The notes under the pieces: model-generated
The model's database searches: none
What the model saw: the letters and a program-made list of their open reading frames with translations, nothing else
Told to the model about the DNA's origin: nothing
Position numbers and translations under genes: made by a program
From: Variovorax sp.
GTDB lineage: Bacteria; Pseudomonadota; Gammaproteobacteria; Burkholderiales; Burkholderiaceae_C
DNA: 10,252 nucleotides
Assembly (NCBI GenBank): GCA_028292835.1
Contig: JAQGLP010000453.1
Span: forward strand, 1-10,252
Reading direction: 5' to 3'
Shown here: one piece after another, positions 7,271-10,252 of the stretch
How positions within the stretch are numbered: position 1 is the stretch's first letter
Layout of the letters: every line of letters starts with the position of its first letter

Positions 7271-7554
7271 AGTGCCATGCCCCTGGAGTGGTGATTTGCT
7301 CTTAACGAAGAGTTCTGATCGTGACCCAACCCGGGACGGGCCTGCGCCGGGCGCAAGCAGGACCGGCCAAGTGACCGATTCCATGTTGGAAATGCGACGA
7401 AATCCGGGAAAAATCGAAAAGGATGGACACAGGCGCCAACAGGCTTTATTGAGTCGGTACTGTGTGAAATGTATGCTCATCAGGAGCGGCCAGGGACTGG
7501 GCTTCTCCCGATTCCCAAACACGTTGGATGACAAGGGGGTTTGAAAAGGCAGGC
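7271..7554. other. Leader and promoter region of the hydroxylase operon
   Basis: These 284 bases have no convincing gene. They should hold the promoter of the - strand operon, but no good sigma70 or sigma54 pair could be placed. Three short inverted repeats stand out: CTCTT-AACG-AAGAG (7299-7312), TGCGCC-G-GGCGCA (7343-7355) and TTCCA-TGT-TGGAA (7379-7391). They are plausible operators or leader hairpins. No regulator gene is next to them in the window. Confidence 0.4.
7280..7284 (-). promoter_or_regulatory. Shine-Dalgarno deciding the TTG start of the FAD subunit
   Basis: On the - strand AGGGG lies 9 bases before TTG 7270, a normal spacing. It lies only 1 base before an out-of-frame ATG (7278) that would make the three-codon peptide ATG GCA CTT TGA. 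The TGA of this mini-frame overlaps the TTG start. Confidence 0.55.
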
Positions 7555-7631
7555 ATGCCGAGGACAGGACGGCGCCTCACGGACGAGTTCAAGCGCGAGG
7601 CAGCAAGCTGGTCGAACGGCCCAGCGCTTGA
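7555..7631 (+). pseudogene. Remnant resembling the N-terminus of an IS3-family OrfA transposase, frameshifted
   Basis: From ATG 7555 the frame reads MPRTGRRLTDEFKREA, very like the start of many IS3-family OrfA helix-turn-helix proteins (typical pattern R-R-x-F-T-x-E-F-K-R-E-A). After codon 16 the likeness continues only after a 2-base shift: KLVERPSA then stop at 7629-7631, like the expected A-V-x-L-V-E-x segment. An AAGG lies a few bases before the ATG. The rest of OrfA and all of OrfB are absent, and no terminal inverted repeats were recognised. It is a dead scrap at the upstream edge of the hydroxylase operon. The match is short, so chance is possible. Confidence 0.45.
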
Positions 7632-7698
7632 AGATCCAGAAAAACGTCCGGGCAAAGGAGAGGAACTCCGATGCTGCCGGCCCAGGGGTATGACCGGT

Positions 7699-7980
7699 CT
7701 AGCTCAGCGCCCTCAACTTCGGCAAGGAATGGCGTCCGAAGCTGGCGAGAATCTCGGCTGGCAGCAGCTTCAAGAGCGTGTGCAGCACGAGCGGCACCAG
7801 CACAAAGTCGTCGACCGCGCCAAGCAGCGGAATCGCGAAGTTGAGCGGCTCCACGGCATACAGGAAAAGAAGCCCGGCCGCCGGCAGCAACCAAGCCGGC
7901 CGGCTTGGATGCCCAATGGCAAACCACAGCAAGCGCAGATCCTTCCTCACCAGACGCCACAGCATGAGCATGCGTTTCAT
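7699..7980 (-). CDS. Small YkvA/DUF1232-family membrane protein
   Basis: A 93-residue protein with a basic N-terminus (MKRMLMLWRLVRKDLRLLW), a hydrophobic segment (about 30-42) and a second one (about 48-73) carrying PLLGAVDDFVLVPLVLH, the DUF1232 signature ending in the DD pair. Members of this family are small membrane proteins of unknown function. The usual P-x-D-x-I-P-D part is shortened here to EPLNFAIP, with Asn for the first Asp and no second Asp. The ATG at 7980 has GAGGA ending 8 bases before it, so the longer open frame to 8247 is rejected. It is a single gene, divergent from the GDPD gene, with a possible promoter at 8063-8034. Confidence 0.8.
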   Translation of the reverse strand: MKRMLMLWRLVRKDLRLLWFAIGHPSRPAWLLPAAGLLFLYAVEPLNFAIPLLGAVDDFVLVPLVLHTLLKLLPAEILASFGRHSLPKLRALS

Positions 7981-8033
7981 CGTCGATTCCTCGGCAGAGT
8001 TCTGACTCCACCATGTGCGAGTTGGCACGCCGA

Positions 8034-8063
8034 ATTCAATACCGACTTGCTTGAGTGTGTCAA
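8034..8063 (-). promoter_or_regulatory. Putative sigma70 promoter of the DUF1232 gene
   Basis: On the - strand a perfect -35 TTGACA (8063-8058) is followed after 18 bases by TTGAAT (8039-8034), 4 of 6 to the -10 consensus. Transcription would start near 8027, giving a leader of about 45 bases before the ATG at 7980. Confidence 0.45.
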
Positions 8064-8086
8064 AGCCCGGTGGGCAGCACCGGGCT
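8064..8086. repeat. Perfect 8-bp hairpin next to the -35 element
   Basis: AGCCCGGT (8064-8071) and ACCGGGCT (8079-8086) form a perfect stem with a 7-base loop. It directly abuts the TTGACA candidate on the - strand, a suitable place for a regulator. As RNA it is hairpin-stable, but no T-run follows on the + strand and only TTT on the - strand. Confidence 0.5.
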
Positions 8087-8187
8087 GATCGTCGGCATGC
8101 GGGCCGTTGCCCGGTCTGGCGATGCGCTTGGCACGGCCGATCGGGACAGGAACGCAGATTGGACAGGTTGACGCCGCTGCGGATTAA

Positions 8188-8201
8188 CGCGAAAGTTCGC
8201 G
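8188..8201. repeat. CGCGAA-AG-TTCGCG palindrome upstream of the GDPD gene
   Basis: Perfect 6-bp half-sites around a 2-base centre, about 84 bases before the GDPD ATG. Compact symmetry of this kind suits a dimeric repressor or activator. No regulator can be named. Confidence 0.4.
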
Positions 8202-8284
8202 AAAACGCGTCGCTGGTTACCGCCGTGTCACAAAACAGGCTCAGCATGGGCGGATTTTCGATTCGTCTACAACCTGCCCATCAC

Positions 8285-9718
8285 ATGACCCATCCGACAC
8301 ATCCGCTGCGCCTGCCGTCACAGACCTTGCGCGCCATCGCCATCCTCGGTGCCAGCCTGGGCGTCGCCGCCTGCGGTGGAGGCGGTGGAGGCGGGGCGCA
8401 GTTTCTGCCGATCGTCGCCACCCCGACACCCGCTCCGGCCCCGGCACCGCTGCTCACGCTTGACGGCGCCGCTCCGATCATCATCGGCCACCGGGGCCTG
8501 CCGGGCTTGTTCCCCGAAGAGACGAAAGCCTCCTACGAGGGCGCCGCCGACGCGGGCGCCGACTCGCTGGAAATGGACTTGCACCTGACCAAGGACTGCG
8601 TGCCCGTCGCGCGGCACAACCCCTGGCTCAGCGACAACACCAACATCGCCGAAGTGGCCAAGACCAACAGCACCGTGGCCAGCCGCAAGCGGACCGTGCC
8701 CGGCGTGCTGGTCAACGTGAGCTATCCGCCCGTCGCCGCGAACGGTCCTCCCCAGTACCTGAGTGACCTGACGGACCCGCTCGATCCCAAATCGGTCCTG
8801 AAATCCCTGGTCGTCGATGGCGAGGACCATACCAACGACTGGTCTATCACTGACTTCACGCTGGCGGAGCTCAAGCAATGGATCGGGGGCACGACCTATG
8901 ACGCGCGAGCCCAGCGTCCGACCGAGCTCAACGGCAAACTGCCGGTCCTGAGCTTCCAGGAAGTCATCGACATCGCCAAGGCGAAGAGCGCGGCGACGGG
9001 CCGAACCATCAGCGTGTACCCGGAAAGCAAGAACCCGGTCTGGAACAACGCCCAGGCCATCGCCAACGGCTGCGGTCCCGCCGGCAGCCACCCGCTCGAG
9101 GATGCGATCCTCAAGGTGCTCAACTTCAACGACCTCAACCGCAAGGACGCACCGGTCTACATACAGAGCTTCGACCCCGCCAGCCTGAAGTACTTCCGCT
9201 CGGCCGGACTGAAGACCAGGGCCGTCCAGTTGATCGACGGCAACGACGTCAACTACAAGACCGGCGAGATGATCTACATCACCAACGACGCCTACACATT
9301 CGTGGATGGGCGGCCCTACAGCTGGACGCTGGCCGGCGACCCCCGCACCTTCGGAGCCATGCTGACCCCGGCGGGGTTGGCCGAAATCAAGACCTACGCG
9401 GACGGCATCGGACCCTGGAAGCCGCAGGTGATGGCGCTGACCATCGTGCCCTTCAAGGATCCGCCGTACACGGGGTCGCTGGCGGAGGTGAACACGATCA
9501 AGCCGACCAGCCTGATTGCCGACGCGCACAAGACCGGCCTGTTCGTGCACAGCTACACCTTCCGCAATGAACCGCAGTATCTGGCGGGGATCTTCAAGGG
9601 CGACCCGACTGCGGAGTACCTGGCCTACTTCCGTGCCGGGATCGACGGCGTGTTCACGGATTTCTCGAACACCGCGATCGCGGCGAGAAAGGCCTACCTG
9701 AAGGAGACGGGTCGCTGA
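8285..9718 (+). CDS. Lipoprotein glycerophosphodiester phosphodiesterase (GDPD)
   Basis: A 477-residue enzyme predicted to hydrolyse glycerophosphodiesters to glycerol-3-phosphate and an alcohol in the cell envelope. ATG 8285 gives a lipoprotein signal peptide ending LGVAAC, with C30 as the lipidated residue. A Gly7 run and an Ala-Pro linker (45-56) follow. The TIM-barrel GDPD domain has GHRG (68-71), PEET (77-80), the E-x-D metal pair E96/D98 (LEMDLHL), H111 (ARHNPWL), the metal Glu in YPESKNP (E247), IQSFD (293-297), SYTFRNE (423-429) and GIDGVFTDF (452-460). All expected catalytic and metal ligands appear present. It is longer than GlpQ-type enzymes (about 330-360 residues), mainly through an insertion between about 120 and 220. 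No good Shine-Dalgarno precedes 8285; an ATG at 8246 is an alternative that adds 13 residues to the signal. Single gene, convergent with hemW. Confidence 0.92.
   Translation: MTHPTHPLRLPSQTLRAIAILGASLGVAACGGGGGGGAQFLPIVATPTPAPAPAPLLTLDGAAPIIIGHRGLPGLFPEETKASYEGAADAGADSLEMDLHLTKDCVPVARHNPWLSDNTNIAEVAKTNSTVASRKRTVPGVLVNVSYPPVAANGPPQYLSDLTDPLDPKSVLKSLVVDGEDHTNDWSITDFTLAELKQWIGGTTYDARAQRPTELNGKLPVLSFQEVIDIAKAKSAATGRTISVYPESKNPVWNNAQAIANGCGPAGSHPLEDAILKVLNFNDLNRKDAPVYIQSFDPASLKYFRSAGLKTRAVQLIDGNDVNYKTGEMIYITNDAYTFVDGRPYSWTLAGDPRTFGAMLTPAGLAEIKTYADGIGPWKPQVMALTIVPFKDPPYTGSLAEVNTIKPTSLIADAHKTGLFVHSYTFRNEPQYLAGIFKGDPTAEYLAYFRAGIDGVFTDFSNTAIAARKAYLKETGR
8375..8392 (+). repeat. Tandem 9-base repeat encoding the poly-Gly linker
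   Basis: GGTGGAGGC occurs twice in tandem right after the lipidated Cys codon (8372-8374), giving GGG-GGG plus one more Gly. It is in frame and could vary by slippage without breaking the gene. Confidence 0.8.
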
Positions 9719-9743
9719 TGAGAATCCAGGGCCACTATTGAAT

Positions 9744-9777
9744 CGGCGCCGGCACGATCCCGCGTGCGGCGGCGCCG
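9744..9777. terminator. Strong hairpin between convergent GDPD and hemW genes
   Basis: CGGCGCCG (9744-9751) pairs with CGGCGCCG (9770-9777), and an inner GCACG/CGTGC stem closes a 6-base loop with a 2-base bulge. It begins 25 bases after the GDPD stop and 2 bases beyond the hemW stop. No T-run on either side, but position and strength suit a bidirectional terminator. Confidence 0.55.
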
Positions 9778-9779
9778 GC

Positions 9780-10252
9780 TCAGGTCTCGGGCAGGAACAG
9801 CGTCTGCAGGTCGCTCAGGAAATCGAGCCCGCGCTCGGTCGGCCAGACACGGTGCAGATCGCGCGCGACCAGCCCCTTGCGTTCGGCTTCGTCCAGCCCG
9901 CGCTGGATCGCGGTGACCGCCAGTCCGGTGCGCTCCCCGAACTGCGCAAGCGTGAAACCGTTCACGAGCCGCAGCGCGTTGAGCATGAACTCGAAGGGCA
10001 GCTCGGCGCGCGCGACCTCGGCGCTTTGCGCCACGGCGTGGCCGGCCAGCGCCTGCGCCATGTAGCGGTTCGGCTCGCGAAAGCGCACCTGGCGCACCAC
10101 GCGGTGCGCGAAGCTGAGCTTGCCGTGGGCGCCGGCGCCGATGCCCAGGTAGTCGCCGAACTGCCAGTAGTTCCAGTTGTGCCAGCAGCGGTGGCCGGGC
10201 TTGGCGTAGGCGGAGACTTCGTACCGCTCCATTCCGGTCGCCGCCGTCATCT
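9780..10252 (-). CDS. hemW: Radical SAM family haem chaperone HemW, C-terminal part (5' end beyond window)
   Basis: HemW (formerly called a HemN-like coproporphyrinogen oxidase) is a radical SAM protein that binds haem and is thought to deliver it to target enzymes in the cytoplasm. The visible 157 residues contain the family block YEVSAYAKPGHRCWHNWNYW followed by FGDYLGIGAGAHGKL, then the HemN C-terminal winged-helix part (LPFEFMLNALRLVNGF, ERKGLVARD, WPTERGLDFLSDLQTLFL). The frame is open through the right edge of the window, so the ATG at 10250 is internal. The radical SAM CxxxCxxC motif lies outside the window. The C-terminus is intact and ends at 9780. Confidence 0.94.
   Translation of the reverse strand, partial: MTAATGMERYEVSAYAKPGHRCWHNWNYWQFGDYLGIGAGAHGKLSFAHRVVRQVRFREPNRYMAQALAGHAVAQSAEVARAELPFEFMLNALRLVNGFTLAQFGERTGLAVTAIQRGLDEAERKGLVARDLHRVWPTERGLDFLSDLQTLFLPET

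Larger units (their letters stand above)
7981..8284. other. Divergent intergenic region between the DUF1232 and GDPD genes
   Basis: These 304 bases hold promoters in both directions and no supported gene. Contents, left to right: a - strand promoter candidate (8063-8034), an 8-bp hairpin (8064-8086), a small CGGGC-CGTT-GCCCG hairpin (8100-8113), the CGCGAA/TTCGCG palindrome (8188-8201) and a weak Pho-box-like GTGTCAC (8225-8231). The GDPD frame stays open through 8015-8284, but the translation is Arg/Cys-rich and would precede a lipoprotein signal peptide, so it is treated as non-coding. Confidence 0.5.

Noticed and set aside
7350..7390. Sigma54 promoter for the hydroxylase operon (TTGGCC...TTGC)
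   Set aside because: The GG-to-GC spacing is 8 or 12 bases, not the required 10.
7271..7534. Extension of the FAD subunit to ATG 7534
   Set aside because: The extra 88 residues show no family likeness and a good Shine-Dalgarno fits the TTG at 7270.
7528..8088. 186-codon + strand frame as a whole gene
   Set aside because: Only its first residues from 7555 resemble a transposase; the rest is antisense to the DUF1232 gene.
8318..9550. 410-codon - strand frame antisense to the GDPD gene
   Set aside because: The GDPD gene has a full set of catalytic motifs; the antisense frame is a shadow.

Overview
The window looks like the chromosome of a GC-rich betaproteobacterium, most likely Burkholderiales (Comamonadaceae such as Variovorax or relatives). 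This rests on high GC with strong GC3 in the flanking genes, the RecJ and HemW housekeeping genes, an OprB-type porin, a periplasmic lipoprotein GDPD and a Gram-negative class II tRNA-Ser. The genus is an inference from style, not from a database match.

Layout: (1) 1-852, + strand: 3' part of recJ. (2) 885-2264, - strand: a carbohydrate-selective (OprB-like) outer-membrane porin, convergent with recJ. (3) 2473-2560, - strand: tRNA-Ser(UGA). (4) 2725-7270, - strand: a tightly packed three-gene operon. In transcription order it encodes a FAD subunit (TTG start), a 908-residue fusion of [2Fe-2S] and molybdopterin-binding modules of the xanthine dehydrogenase family, and a membrane protein with two antibiotic-biosynthesis-monooxygenase (ABM) domains and three C-terminal membrane helices. 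Both junctions are ATGA overlaps. (5) 7271-7698: non-coding leader with several short inverted repeats and a frameshifted scrap resembling the start of an IS3-type transposase OrfA. (6) 7699-7980, - strand: a small YkvA/DUF1232 membrane protein. (7) 7981-8284: a divergent promoter region with hairpins and a palindrome. (8) 8285-9718, + strand: a large lipoprotein glycerophosphodiester phosphodiesterase. (9) 9744-9777: a strong hairpin between convergent genes. (10) 9780-10252, - strand: the 3' part of hemW.

The most interesting part is the molybdenum hydroxylase operon. The first two genes together supply FAD, two [2Fe-2S] centres and Moco, a complete hydroxylase electron path. The third gene probably places ABM-type domains at the membrane as a partner enzyme, anchor or acceptor-side factor. 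The substrate is unknown. The position matching the purine-binding Glu of bovine xanthine dehydrogenase is Gln, which argues against ordinary xanthine. The operon has visibly lower GC than recJ and sits between a tRNA gene and a transposase scrap, so it may be an acquired or variable segment. Nothing in the window resembles a CRISPR array, a phage or a defence system.
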